A DNA stretch of 64,000 nt from Kolteria novifilia (GTDB taxonomy: Bacteria > Planctomycetota > Planctomycetia > Kolteriales > Kolteriaceae): assembly GCA_007748055.1 (NCBI GenBank), contig CP036279.1, positions 7,549,474 through 7,613,473 of the forward strand, in the 5' to 3' direction. The notes beneath the pieces were generated by a model. The model was not told where the DNA came from and ran no database searches. It saw only the letters and a program-made list of their open reading frames with translations. How positions within the stretch are numbered: the stretch's first letter is position 1; every line of letters begins with the position of its first letter. Position numbers and translations under genes: made by a program. Below, piece by piece: positions 8,543 through 17,313 of this stretch.

Positions 8543-10960
8543 TTGTCCGAGTCGAATCGCTCCATCCCATCCTCGGAACAGCCGAAGGGTCAACCGAAGC
8601 GCCGCTCCGCCGCGGTCTCCAGAGGAACGCCCACCGCGAAGCGGTCCGCCGTCGCGTCGGCCGCCCGCAACGGAAGCAAGCCCGCGACCGCCACCCAGAC
8701 CCGCCGACCAAAAGGGGCGCGCCCCAAGGAGCAAATCTCCGAGGCCGAACTCCTCGCTCCGCTCAGCCAGCCGATCAAGCGAACCAAGACGACAACGCTC
8801 TATCGCCTGGGCATGGTCTTGGTCGCGGTGACGTTCGTCCTGCTGGTGATGATCTACCTCGCGATCATCGCGGCGACTGCCTACGGGGTCTACTACCACA
8901 CGGTCAACCATTGGTCGATCATCAACCCCGGTCCAGGTAGCTCAAGCAAGGGCCTCAAAGGGCAGGTCTTCCTCTACTTCGTGCCGATCGTCGTCGGGTG
9001 CGCGGTGGTGCTGTTTCTCATCAAGCCGCTCTTCGCCCCGAAGGCGAAAAAGCCGGTCTCGCTCACGCTCCCGCGAAACAAACATCCGCGACTCTACGCC
9101 TTCGTCGAGGCCCTCGCGGTCACCGTCAACGCCCCCATTCCCCGTCGGATCGACGTCGAGATGGAACCGAACGCCTCGGCTCGGTTGAAAGGGGGACTCG
9201 CCGGCTTCCTTGGCAACAAGCTGATCCTCTCGATCGGGCTGCCGTTGGTGCGGGGGCTCAGTTTGCGGCAGTTGACCGGGGTCCTCGCCCACGAGTTCGG
9301 CCACTTCTCCCAAGGGGCGGGCATGAGGGTGACGTATGTCATCCGCGTCCTGAACCACTGGTTCGCTCGCGTCGTCTACGAGCGGGATCACTGGGACGAG
9401 TGGCTGGTACACTATTCCTCGCACGGCAGCGCGATCTCCTTCTTCTGCGTGACGATTCGGGGCGTCGTCTGGGTCAGCCGCTGGATCCTCTGGGGGCTGA
9501 TGATGGTCGGACACGCCGTCAGCGGGTTCATGCTTCGCCAGATGGAGTTCGACGCCGATCAGTACGAAATCCAGATCGCCGGCAGCAAAGCCTTCGGCGA
9601 GACCGCGCGCGAACTGCGGCTCTTGGGATTCGCCTTTCACAACGCGCAGTCGGACCTCAACGACGCGTGGCACGACGGCCGACTCGCCGACGATCTCCCC
9701 GCCCTGATCATGGCCAATCGCGAGGAAATCGCGGAAAAACCCGATGCCGTCGAAAAGATCAACGCTCTCATGGACGAAGCCAAGACAAGTATCTTCGACA
9801 CCCATCCGAGCGATCGCGAACGCAACGCGAGAGCCGACGAAGCCGACGCCGAGGGCATCTTCACGCTCGATCTGCCGGCGACGACCCTCTTCGCCGACGT
9901 CGATCGGCTTTGCCGCAGCGCGACCTTCACCTACTACCGGACGCTCCTCGAGGATCCCATGGGGGGACCGCGCCTCTCCAAGGACCAACTCGTCGACACC
10001 GCGCTGATCACCCGCGAGCAACGCGAACGCGCCGACATGAACCGCGCGCTCTACCGCTATTTCCAGGGAAAACTCCTCGACGAGTTCCACTTCTTCCTCC
10101 AGATGAAGGAAATCCCCGTCCCGGACGTCCCCAAGGAGACCTCCCAGGAGGTCGCTCGCGGCCGCAAGAACATGCAAGCGCGACTCGACAAAGTCGCCGA
10201 GGCCTCCAAACGCTACGGCGAGGCCCGCAAGCAGTTCCTTCTCGCCAGCGCGGCGTTGACGCTCATCAAGCTGAAACACCCCATTCGGGCGAAGGACTTC
10301 GAGCTTGAGGGAACCAAGGCCGAGAATGCGCGCGCGGCGATCGCGATCGCCGAGGAGGACCGCGATCGCGCGCTCAAGGTCATGGATCGCTTCACCGACT
10401 ACGCCCGCATGCGGCTCGGCAACGCGCTGAGCTTGCTCCAGCTTCCGGCCCTGCGTCAGCGTCTCGAGGACGGCGACACCATCTTCGAACGTTGCGAGGA
10501 GCTTGTCGCGCGATTGGCGAAACTCGAAGAGTGCTGGCTCGACGTCGACGAACTTCACGCGAGCAACACCGAGTACTACATCATGCTGGCGTGCGCCCAG
10601 GACCAAGACGTCACTCAGAAGTACATCGCCAAACTCAAGGCCCATGCCCAGTCCCAGTGGCGGCTCTTGCATCGCATCAAGAACACCCTCAACGACGTGC
10701 CCTATCCTTTCACTCACGCGGAAACCGACATGACGATCGGCAAGCAAGTTCTGCCCGTCGTTCCCGACAAGGACGATTTCGGGGGAATCTACCAGGCGGC
10801 CGATTTCTCGTTTTCGTCCCTCGACACGCTTTATTTCCGCCTCATTTCCGCCCTTGCCGCTTATGCCGAGAAGGTCGAAGGGGCAATCGGCTTGAAGCCA
10901 TGGGAAGATCCCGTCGACGACAAGGAGAGCAAGTCCGAAGCGAGCAGCGCGAAGGCCTAG
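8543..10960 (+). CDS. M48 family membrane metallopeptidase
   Basis: An 805-residue protein with a basic, low-complexity N-terminal tail, two transmembrane spans at about residues 86-115 and 138-163, and a zinc-protease core. HEFGH at residues 250-254 supplies two zinc histidines and the catalytic glutamate; QMEFDADQYE near residue 334 supplies the third zinc ligand, as in M48 (HtpX/Ste24-like) enzymes. The C-terminal 400 residues are helical and rich in charged residues, without a recognised domain. The start is set at TTG 8543 because GGAGGA sits 7 bases upstream; a TTG at 8528 overlaps that site. Confidence 0.88.
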   Translation: MSESNRSIPSSEQPKGQPKRRSAAVSRGTPTAKRSAVASAARNGSKPATATQTRRPKGARPKEQISEAELLAPLSQPIKRTKTTTLYRLGMVLVAVTFVLLVMIYLAIIAATAYGVYYHTVNHWSIINPGPGSSSKGLKGQVFLYFVPIVVGCAVVLFLIKPLFAPKAKKPVSLTLPRNKHPRLYAFVEALAVTVNAPIPRRIDVEMEPNASARLKGGLAGFLGNKLILSIGLPLVRGLSLRQLTGVLAHEFGHFSQGAGMRVTYVIRVLNHWFARVVYERDHWDEWLVHYSSHGSAISFFCVTIRGVVWVSRWILWGLMMVGHAVSGFMLRQMEFDADQYEIQIAGSKAFGETARELRLLGFAFHNAQSDLNDAWHDGRLADDLPALIMANREEIAEKPDAVEKINALMDEAKTSIFDTHPSDRERNARADEADAEGIFTLDLPATTLFADVDRLCRSATFTYYRTLLEDPMGGPRLSKDQLVDTALITREQRERADMNRALYRYFQGKLLDEFHFFLQMKEIPVPDVPKETSQEVARGRKNMQARLDKVAEASKRYGEARKQFLLASAALTLIKLKHPIRAKDFELEGTKAENARAAIAIAEEDRDRALKVMDRFTDYARMRLGNALSLLQLPALRQRLEDGDTIFERCEELVARLAKLEECWLDVDELHASNTEYYIMLACAQDQDVTQKYIAKLKAHAQSQWRLLHRIKNTLNDVPYPFTHAETDMTIGKQVLPVVPDKDDFGGIYQAADFSFSSLDTLYFRLISALAAYAEKVEGAIGLKPWEDPVDDKESKSEASSAKA

Positions 10961-11111
10961 ACGTCTCGCGGAGGAACTCCTCCGCATCGAAACGTCGCGA
11001 TGTGGTCAGGTGGATCAGTTCCTTCGCCCCAGAACGACATATGCTTGAACGGGGAGATGGCGCCGCTACGACAGGTCGGTACTCGATGGCGGGCCAACAC
11101 AGGAGGTTCAC

Positions 11112-12461
11112 GTGGCGGGCGACCCCAACGAGTTCGACCACGGGCACTCTTCCAGGGAGGAAGGCGACAGCGACGAGGAACGCTCGTTGACCGGTCACCG
11201 CAAACGTTCCATGCTCGGAGACTCGACGCTTCTCTCGCTCGTCGAGAAGCTACTCACCCCCGCTTGGGAAACCGCCGCCGAGCGTCTCCGCGCCGCGGGC
11301 AAGGACGCCGAGCCCGCCCTCCTCGCGGGCCTGCACGATTCCCGCTTCCTGCAACCGAAACGCGACGTTGACCATGTCGTGGCTCCCTCTCCGCTGAGCC
11401 GGCTGCTCGGCGTGGTCGATCTTCGCTCCCCCTTCGTCGCCGAGCGCATCGAAGCGCTCACGCGCCATCCCGACGACCGCATTCGCTGCGTGGTGGCCGA
11501 ATGGCTCGCGAAGCTCGCCCAGCCACCTTGCGTCGAACCGCTGCGCCGACTCCTCAACGACCCCTCGGGGACCGTCCGCTCGGCGGCGATCTGTTCGCTC
11601 ATCTCCTCGTTGAGCGCCGAACGGGGAGCGCCCTCTTTCTTCGACGCGATCTTCGACACGCTTAGCGAGCGTGTCCGCATCCGCGATGAAGGAGTTTCGA
11701 CCTGCATGATGCTCATCGATCGGCAGCGAGCGATCGAGGCACTTCGTCAGCGGGACCTCCTCCACCCGAATCATCCGGAGATCTACTCCGTCCTCGAGAC
11801 CTTGCTCGAACACCGCGTCCTGATCGAGGAAGCGACGCTACGCGCGTTGGCCGAAGCCCTGCGCCAACGCGAGGGTCATTGGACGCGGACGCGGGCGTTG
11901 GGAACCGCCCTTCGGATGGCCGCCCTGGCCGGCCACGCCTGGGCCGAACCGTTGATCGCCTCTTCGCTCGCGTCTGAAGACGTCGATCAACGGCTCCTCG
12001 CCGCCGAGGCCCTCTGCGCGTGGCACGGAATCGAGGACCTCCATCATGCGGTCTTCGAGATGCGCGACGCGGTTGGCTTCGACGGACTCTCGAAGCCGCA
12101 GCGCGACGTTTATTGCCTCTATGTTTGGGACGCGGAGGTCAAGACGGGAGGGATCGCCCAGTTCTTCGGCAACGATCTCGGCGGGCACGCGCGCGACGTC
12201 CAAGCGAGTTTTGACGCTGTCGGGGCCGGCGCCGCGGGACGGATCTTTCAAAAGGCATGCGCCGCCTTCGGGCCATCCGGCCCGCCCGAGGACCTAACCG
12301 ATCGTCAACTCGCCATGCTTTCGCTCGCCGAGACCCAAACCGATTGGAAGGATCTCTCGCAAGAGTACATCACCGACCCCGATCACATCGAAGTCCTCAT
12401 CGCCAAGTACGCCATTAGCCATCGTGACGATTTCGTATGGTCGCGAGACGCAAACGATTGA
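11112..12461 (+). CDS. HEAT-repeat protein with C-terminal DUF4375 (DMP19-like) domain
   Basis: A 449-residue soluble protein. Residues about 50-310 form helical repeats resembling HEAT/PBS-lyase repeats (for example HPDDRIRCVVAEWLAKL, DPSGTVRSAAICSLISSL). Residues about 330-400 contain VYCLYVWDAEVKTGGIAQFF followed by FDAVGAGAAGRIF, the signature of the DUF4375/DMP19 domain. Neither part implies an enzyme; a protein-binding role is likely. The start is GTG 11112, with AGGAGG 5 bases upstream. Confidence 0.7.
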   Translation: MAGDPNEFDHGHSSREEGDSDEERSLTGHRKRSMLGDSTLLSLVEKLLTPAWETAAERLRAAGKDAEPALLAGLHDSRFLQPKRDVDHVVAPSPLSRLLGVVDLRSPFVAERIEALTRHPDDRIRCVVAEWLAKLAQPPCVEPLRRLLNDPSGTVRSAAICSLISSLSAERGAPSFFDAIFDTLSERVRIRDEGVSTCMMLIDRQRAIEALRQRDLLHPNHPEIYSVLETLLEHRVLIEEATLRALAEALRQREGHWTRTRALGTALRMAALAGHAWAEPLIASSLASEDVDQRLLAAEALCAWHGIEDLHHAVFEMRDAVGFDGLSKPQRDVYCLYVWDAEVKTGGIAQFFGNDLGGHARDVQASFDAVGAGAAGRIFQKACAAFGPSGPPEDLTDRQLAMLSLAETQTDWKDLSQEYITDPDHIEVLIAKYAISHRDDFVWSRDAND

Positions 12462-12548
12462 CACAAGTTCGTTCACACCACCGAACATCACGAGCAAGCG
12501 TGGCGGGTTGTCGGTGCAACGAACCTGGGTTACTCACGGCAATCGGCT
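12462..12548. other. Short intergenic spacer
   Basis: Eighty-seven bases between the HEAT-repeat gene and the left copy of the palindrome-bounded element. Nothing else was recognised. Confidence 0.5.
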
Positions 12549-13164
12549 GTTAGAGAACCCCTCCGGGGTTCGGTGAATGGGTATTTCCCCTACCCAGGGT
12601 GCGCGAGGCGCGACCCTGGGCTTCATTAGTCAATGCCTTCGGCATAGGGAATGAAGGCAAACCGAACGCACCTTGGGCCCCGTTTCGTTGTCGACGACGC
12701 TTTGCACTTCTTTGGAAGAGGGGATCGAACACAACATAGATCCAGAGCAGCCCAGCCAAATGTGAGCAACCCTGGTCAGAAGCGAACATCCTTCAACGTA
12801 TGCGAACCTCCCCGCCAAACGTGCGATGCATTGGCGGCGATGAATCATCACGTGTACGATGGGCTTCTCAAGAACAACGCCTTTCCCAACGATGGCATTG
12901 GTGCGAACGATGATGTCACGCCAAACAACGGTATTGTTGCGAACGACGGTGTTGTTGCGAACGAAGCTGTTGTTGCGAACGATGGTGTTGTTGCGAACGA
13001 AGGTGTTGTTGCGAACGATGGTGTTGTCGCGAACAACGAAGGCGTCACGGGCGATGACGTCTATTCGAACGGCAACGCCGTTCTCTAATGAAGCCCAGGG
13101 TCGCGCTTCGCGCACCCTGGGTGGGCGTTCACACGATCCACCAACCCCTGCGGGGTTGTCTACC
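12549..13164. repeat. REP-bounded element, copy 1 (616 bp, 6-unit array)
   Basis: This copy has inverted ends. The left end carries AACCCCTCCGGGGTT followed by a 28-bp palindrome at 12593-12620. The right end carries GAACGGCAACGCCGTTC, a matching 28-bp palindrome at 13094-13121, and CAACCCCTGCGGGGTTG. Between them lie about 310 bases of unique sequence and an 18-bp tandem array. It is the same as copy 2 (13635-14304) apart from three extra array units in copy 2; I saw no other difference by eye. Several frames on both strands are open, which the 18-bp period explains. Confidence 0.9.
12930..13037. repeat. 18-bp tandem array, 6 units
   Basis: Six contiguous units of the form GGTGTTGTTGCGAACGAN. 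The last base alternates among A, T and C and the first unit has ATT in place of GTT. There are no spacers between units, so it is not a CRISPR array. Confidence 0.95.
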
Positions 13165-13176
13165 GGAGGCATTAAC

Positions 13177-13632
13177 GTGGGCCAATCGCTGGTTGAGATC
13201 TACGTTCACCTCATCTGGTCAACCAAGGAACGAATACCGTTTCTCAACGACAACTACCTCAGAAACCAGCTTCATGCCTACCTCGCGACCGCGTGCCGAT
13301 CGCGCGATTCTCCAGCTCAAATCGTGGGCGGCGTGGAAGACCACGTCCACCTCCTGTGCCGCTTGGGGAAATCGACGGACATCGCCGCGCTCGTTCGTGA
13401 CTTGAAACGCGAAACGTCGAAATGGATCAAGAACGCCGATCCACCCTGCGGGGACTTTCAATGGCAACAAGGATACGGGGCGTTCTCGATCAGTCCGTCG
13501 CATTTGGACAAACTCACCCAATACATCGCCCATCAAGAACAGCACCATGAAACGCTATCGTTTGAGGATGAGTTTCGGCGTCTCTGCGTGAAATACCGGA
13601 TTGAGATTGATGAGCGGTATGTCTGGGACTAG
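13177..13632 (+). CDS. REP-associated tyrosine transposase (RAYT, IS200-like Y1)
   Basis: A 151-residue single-strand DNA transposase. It has the HUH motif as HVH (His56, His58) within GGVEDHVHLL, the catalytic tyrosine as Tyr116 in LTQYIAHQEQHH, and the QGYGAFS segment usual in RAYTs. Length and motifs suggest an intact enzyme that nicks and rejoins REP-type hairpins. It starts at GTG 13177 with GGAGG 6 bases upstream; the ribosome site directly abuts the right end of element copy 1. The gene lies exactly between two direct copies of a palindrome-bounded element, the arrangement expected of a RAYT with its substrates. Confidence 0.9.
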   Translation: MGQSLVEIYVHLIWSTKERIPFLNDNYLRNQLHAYLATACRSRDSPAQIVGGVEDHVHLLCRLGKSTDIAALVRDLKRETSKWIKNADPPCGDFQWQQGYGAFSISPSHLDKLTQYIAHQEQHHETLSFEDEFRRLCVKYRIEIDERYVWD

Positions 13633-13634
13633 GC

Positions 13635-14304
13635 GTTAGAGAACCCCTCCGGGGTTCGGTGAATGGGTATTTCCCCTACCCAGGGTGCGCGAGGCGCGAC
13701 CCTGGGCTTCATTAGTCAATGCCTTCGGCATAGGGAATGAAGGCAAACCGAACGCACCTTGGGCCCCGTTTCGTTGTCGACGACGCTTTGCACTTCTTTG
13801 GAAGAGGGGATCGAACACAACATAGATCCAGAGCAGCCCAGCCAAATGTGAGCAACCCTGGTCAGAAGCGAACATCCTTCAACGTATGCGAACCTCCCCG
13901 CCAAACGTGCGATGCATTGGCGGCGATGAATCATCACGTGTACGATGGGCTTCTCAAGAACAACGCCTTTCCCAACGATGGCATTGGTGCGAACGATGAT
14001 GTCACGCCAAACAACGGTATTGTTGCGAACGACGGTGTTGTTGCGAACGAAGCTGTTGTTGCGAACGATGGTGTTGTTGCGAACGAAGGTGTTGTTGCGA
14101 ACGAAGGTGTTGTTGCGAACGAAGGTGTTGTTGCGAACGATGGTGTTGTTGCGAACGATGGTGTTGTCGCGAACAACGAAGGCGTCACGGGCGATGACGT
14201 CTATTCGAACGGCAACGCCGTTCTCTAATGAAGCCCAGGGTCGCGCTTCGCGCACCCTGGGTGGGCGTTCACACGATCCACCAACCCCTGCGGGGTTGTC
14301 TACC
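13635..14304. repeat. REP-bounded element, copy 2 (670 bp, 9-unit array)
   Basis: Direct duplicate of copy 1, offset by 1086 bp on the left and 1140 bp on the right; the 54-bp difference is three 18-bp units. It starts 3 bp after the RAYT stop codon and ends one base before the stop codon of punA, so it fills the whole gap. Palindromes lie at 13679-13706 and 14234-14261. Confidence 0.9.
14016..14177. repeat. 18-bp tandem array, 9 units
   Basis: Nine contiguous GGTGTTGTTGCGAACGAN units. The first three and the last match copy 1 in order; the extra units are internal, consistent with slippage or unequal exchange. Confidence 0.95.
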
Positions 14305-14305
14305 A

Positions 14306-15139
14306 TCACGCCAACGACTTGACCGTTTCGCGAACAATGGTACGGAGCTTGGGTTCGGCGGCGTTGGCAACTTCGATCACCTCCTTGATGTCGACCGGAT
14401 GCAGCGCGTCGGGCAGACACATGTCGGTGATGATCGAGAGACCGAGACAACGCATCCCCGAATGAATCCCGACGAGGACCTCGGGCACCGTCGACATGCC
14501 GACGACATCGGCGCCGATCGAACGGAGGAAGCGATACTCGGCGCGGGTCTCGAGGGTCGGACCGGCGACCGCGACGTAGACCGCTTTGTGCGCGACGATC
14601 TTGTTCTCCAGCGCGATCGACAGCGCCCGGTCCATCAGTTCCCGGTCATACGGCTCGGAGAGATCGGGGAAACGCGGGCCGAGCCGCTCGTCGTTCTTTC
14701 CAATCAGCGGGTTGTTGCCCATCAGCCCGATGAGGTTGATGTGATCCTCGATGACCGCGATATCGCCCTTGGTGTGCTGCGGGTTCATGCCGCCGCAGGC
14801 GTTGGAGACGATGAGGTAGTCGCAGCCGAGGGCTTTCATCACCCGCACGGGGAAGGTCAGCTCCTTCATGGAGTAGCCTTCGTAGTAGTGGAAGCGCCCC
14901 TCCATCGCGACGACGGTCGTGTCGCCGAGTGTCCCACAAACCAAGCGACCGGCATGGCTTTCGACCGTCGACTCCGGAAAGTGCGGGATCTCCTCGTAGG
15001 GGATCCGTTGCTCGGCATCGACTTCGTCCGCGAACCCACCGAGGCCGGTTCCGAGGATGATCCCGACTTTCGGTTTCCCCGTCCAGCGCGACCGGATCGC
15101 TTGTTCGGCGGCGTGAATCTTCTCGTAGAGTTCCATCAT
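14306..15139 (-). CDS. punA: Purine nucleoside phosphorylase
   Basis: A 277-residue enzyme of the trimeric PNP family that phosphorolyses inosine and guanosine to free base and ribose 1-phosphate. Motifs include IILGTGLGGF, GRFHYYEGY, IVSNACGGMNP, VAGPTLETRAEYR and GMSTVPE. It starts at the first of two ATG codons, with AAGGAAG upstream. The downstream REP-bounded element ends one base from its stop codon, so any native terminator has been displaced. Confidence 0.93.
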   Translation of the reverse strand: MMELYEKIHAAEQAIRSRWTGKPKVGIILGTGLGGFADEVDAEQRIPYEEIPHFPESTVESHAGRLVCGTLGDTTVVAMEGRFHYYEGYSMKELTFPVRVMKALGCDYLIVSNACGGMNPQHTKGDIAVIEDHINLIGLMGNNPLIGKNDERLGPRFPDLSEPYDRELMDRALSIALENKIVAHKAVYVAVAGPTLETRAEYRFLRSIGADVVGMSTVPEVLVGIHSGMRCLGLSIITDMCLPDALHPVDIKEVIEVANAAEPKLRTIVRETVKSLA

Positions 15140-15847
15140 TGCGTCTTCCTTTCGCCGTCGGGCCCGTCGTCATTGCCTCGCGTGCGGGCCTGGTTGTCCT
15201 CTTGCGTCGCCGTTTTCCACGTCGCGCCCCCCGTTGTCCGAGAGAGACATGGTGGAGGACGGCATTGCTTCCGCATTTTGGATTCGCGGAGAAACCTCAG
15301 GGGAGAAGCCCCGACCCCCTTTATCTCCCCCTTGGACAAGGGGGAGCACTTTTGGGCACTCCCTGATGAACAGGGGCGAGCACTCTTGCTCCCCCTCCTA
15401 CAAGTGGGAACACTGAAACATCCCCCCTTTGTCCAAGGGGAACCTCTTTTCATCCCCCCTCGTCCACAGTCCGTACAGGGGGGAAAGAGGGGGGTCGGCA
15501 CCGCGTCGCTCGGACTCAAGTCCGCCGTCAGGCAACCCCTGGCTTGCTGGCAATTTCGATCAAGGATATAGTTGTACGAGGAGCGTGGTTAGGATCATCC
15601 CTAACCAACGACCGTTTCCGACTCGCCAACGTTCGCGAACGTCCGCTCGTCGGTCAAGCGATGTCCCCGCGGGGGGAGCCATCGCCCTGATCGCGATCGC
15701 GTTTGGGAGCGAGCCAACAACCCTCGACGGATGGACCCGTTGAGCCCCAGCCCTGGGTGAGGGGCGGAAAGCGGTCGCAAATTCATGCCCGTTTGAGAGA
15801 GCATCGCACAACGCATCGACAACGCATCGGTTTCGGAGAACACCGGC
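15140..15847. repeat. Intergenic region with CCCCCTT/AAGGGGG palindromes
   Basis: No gene is seen in this 708-bp divergent gap. From about 15290 to 15500 there are several copies of CCCCCTTGGACAAGGGGGAG-type hairpins and degenerate variants, a family found again at 42.3, 50.7 and 62.5 kb. The remainder must hold the promoters of punA (leftward) and the processing peptidase (rightward), which I could not place. Confidence 0.6.
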
Positions 15848-17293
15848 ATGCCGCAAAAGAATGTGGTCAGTCTACTACTCGTCGCCGTTATTGCCGTCTT
15901 CTGTTGGCAAGCGGCCCAAAGCGCCCCACGTGAGGATCAAGACGCCGAACTCTATCGCCTCTTCGTCGACGCCTTTGAGCATGTCGACCGCAACTACGTC
16001 AAGGGAGTCGATCGACGCAAGCTCATGGAAGCGGCCATCAACGGCATGCTCGGCGAGCTCGATCCCTACTCGAACTTCATCGACCAGAGCCACTATCGCC
16101 AGTTCGATCGCCAAACGAGCGGCCAGTTCGGCGGCATCGGCATCCAGATCTCCGAAAAAGACGGGATTCTCACCGTCATCAGCCCGCTTGTCGGCACGCC
16201 CGCCTACGAAGCCGGGGTCCTCGCGGGCGACCGGATTCTCGAGGTCAATGGCGAGAGCATCCGCGGCATGCCCCTTCGCGATGTCGTCAGCCGACTGACC
16301 GGGCCGGAGGGGACCGACGTGACCCTTTCGATCCAGCATCGCCCCTACGACAAGGAGCCCAAGGAGGTCACGCTCAAACGGGCGATCATCAACATCGAAA
16401 GCGTTCTGGGCGACTCCCACGACAAGAACGACGCGTGGGACTTCATGCTCGATGACGACAACAAGATCGCCTACATCCGGCTCAACGCTTTCACCAAGCA
16501 GACCGCCGAGGACTTGACCGAGGCGCTCAAGGAACTTGAGGCGGAAGGCATGAAGGGGCTCGTCCTCGACCTGCGCTACAACCCGGGTGGCCTGCTCGAG
16601 TCCGCGATCCAGATCTCCGATCTCTTCGTCGATGAGGGCAAGATCGTCAGCACCAAGGGACGCAACACGATCGAACGAAAGTTCTTCGCGAAGAAGGACG
16701 GCACGCTCGATGAGTTCCCGATGGTCGTCCTGGTCAATTCGAGCAGTGCCAGCGCCAGCGAGATCGTCGCCGCCTGCCTGCAGGACCACCAGCGGGCCAT
16801 CGTGGTCGGCGAGCGGACCTGGGGCAAGGGGAGCGTTCAGAACGTGATCGAGCTCGAGGGGGGCAAGAGCGCCCTGAAGCTCACCACCGCGAGCTATCGT
16901 CGGCCCAACGGCAAGAATATCCATCGCTTCCCCGACAGCGACGAGGAGGACGAATGGGGCGTTTCGCCGAACGATGGCTTCTTGGTCGAATTCTCGCCGG
17001 AGGAGCACCGATCCTATTTCCGCGACCGCCAGAAGCGCGATCGTGTCCTCGGCAAGCGTTCCGAGCTGATCAAAGCCAATGGCGATGACGGCAACGCCAA
17101 GGAAGAGGACAACGGCGACGACGAGGCCAAGCCGTTCGAGGATCGCCAGCTCAAGAAGGCCCTGAGCTACATTCGCGAGCAATTGGGGGAGGAAAAGGGC
17201 AAGGACGGCGCCCCCAAGGAAGAGGCCACGGACAAAGCCGACACCGAGAAGAAAGACGCGGAGGCGACGGCTGACGCCGCCGAGACCGACTGA
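15848..17293 (+). CDS. C-terminal processing peptidase (S41A, PDZ)
   Basis: A 481-residue exported serine protease. An N-terminal signal segment (VVSLLLVAVIAVFCWQAAQS) is followed by a helical N-domain, a PDZ domain from about residue 95 with GIGIQISEKDG, and the S41 core. In NSSSASASE the catalytic Ser is residue 302, and Lys327 in WGKGSVQ completes the Ser-Lys pair at the 25-residue spacing usual for Prc/CtpA. The C-terminus is a long Lys/Glu/Asp-rich tail that looks disordered. Its targets are envelope proteins; it lies 20 bases before tsaD. Confidence 0.92.
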   Translation: MPQKNVVSLLLVAVIAVFCWQAAQSAPREDQDAELYRLFVDAFEHVDRNYVKGVDRRKLMEAAINGMLGELDPYSNFIDQSHYRQFDRQTSGQFGGIGIQISEKDGILTVISPLVGTPAYEAGVLAGDRILEVNGESIRGMPLRDVVSRLTGPEGTDVTLSIQHRPYDKEPKEVTLKRAIINIESVLGDSHDKNDAWDFMLDDDNKIAYIRLNAFTKQTAEDLTEALKELEAEGMKGLVLDLRYNPGGLLESAIQISDLFVDEGKIVSTKGRNTIERKFFAKKDGTLDEFPMVVLVNSSSASASEIVAACLQDHQRAIVVGERTWGKGSVQNVIELEGGKSALKLTTASYRRPNGKNIHRFPDSDEEDEWGVSPNDGFLVEFSPEEHRSYFRDRQKRDRVLGKRSELIKANGDDGNAKEEDNGDDEAKPFEDRQLKKALSYIREQLGEEKGKDGAPKEEATDKADTEKKDAEATADAAETD

Positions 17294-17313
17294 CCATCCG
17301 CGCCGACCATTCC

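Noticed and set aside
8942-10987. 681-codon open frame opposite the M48 peptidase
   Set aside because: It is an antisense shadow: the + strand has HEFGH, membrane spans and a good ribosome site, while the antisense product has no family features.
12930-14177. CRISPR array
   Set aside because: Units are contiguous with no spacers, and no cas genes are in the window.
12651-14228. Repeat proteins with VVANDG or VVANEG units in both REP-bounded copies
   Set aside because: The 18-bp period keeps frames open on both strands; no family, and the flanking text is repeat sequence. Coding is not supported, though not excluded.
15875-17182. 435-codon open frame opposite the processing peptidase
   Set aside because: Antisense shadow of a gene with Ser-Lys catalytic residues.
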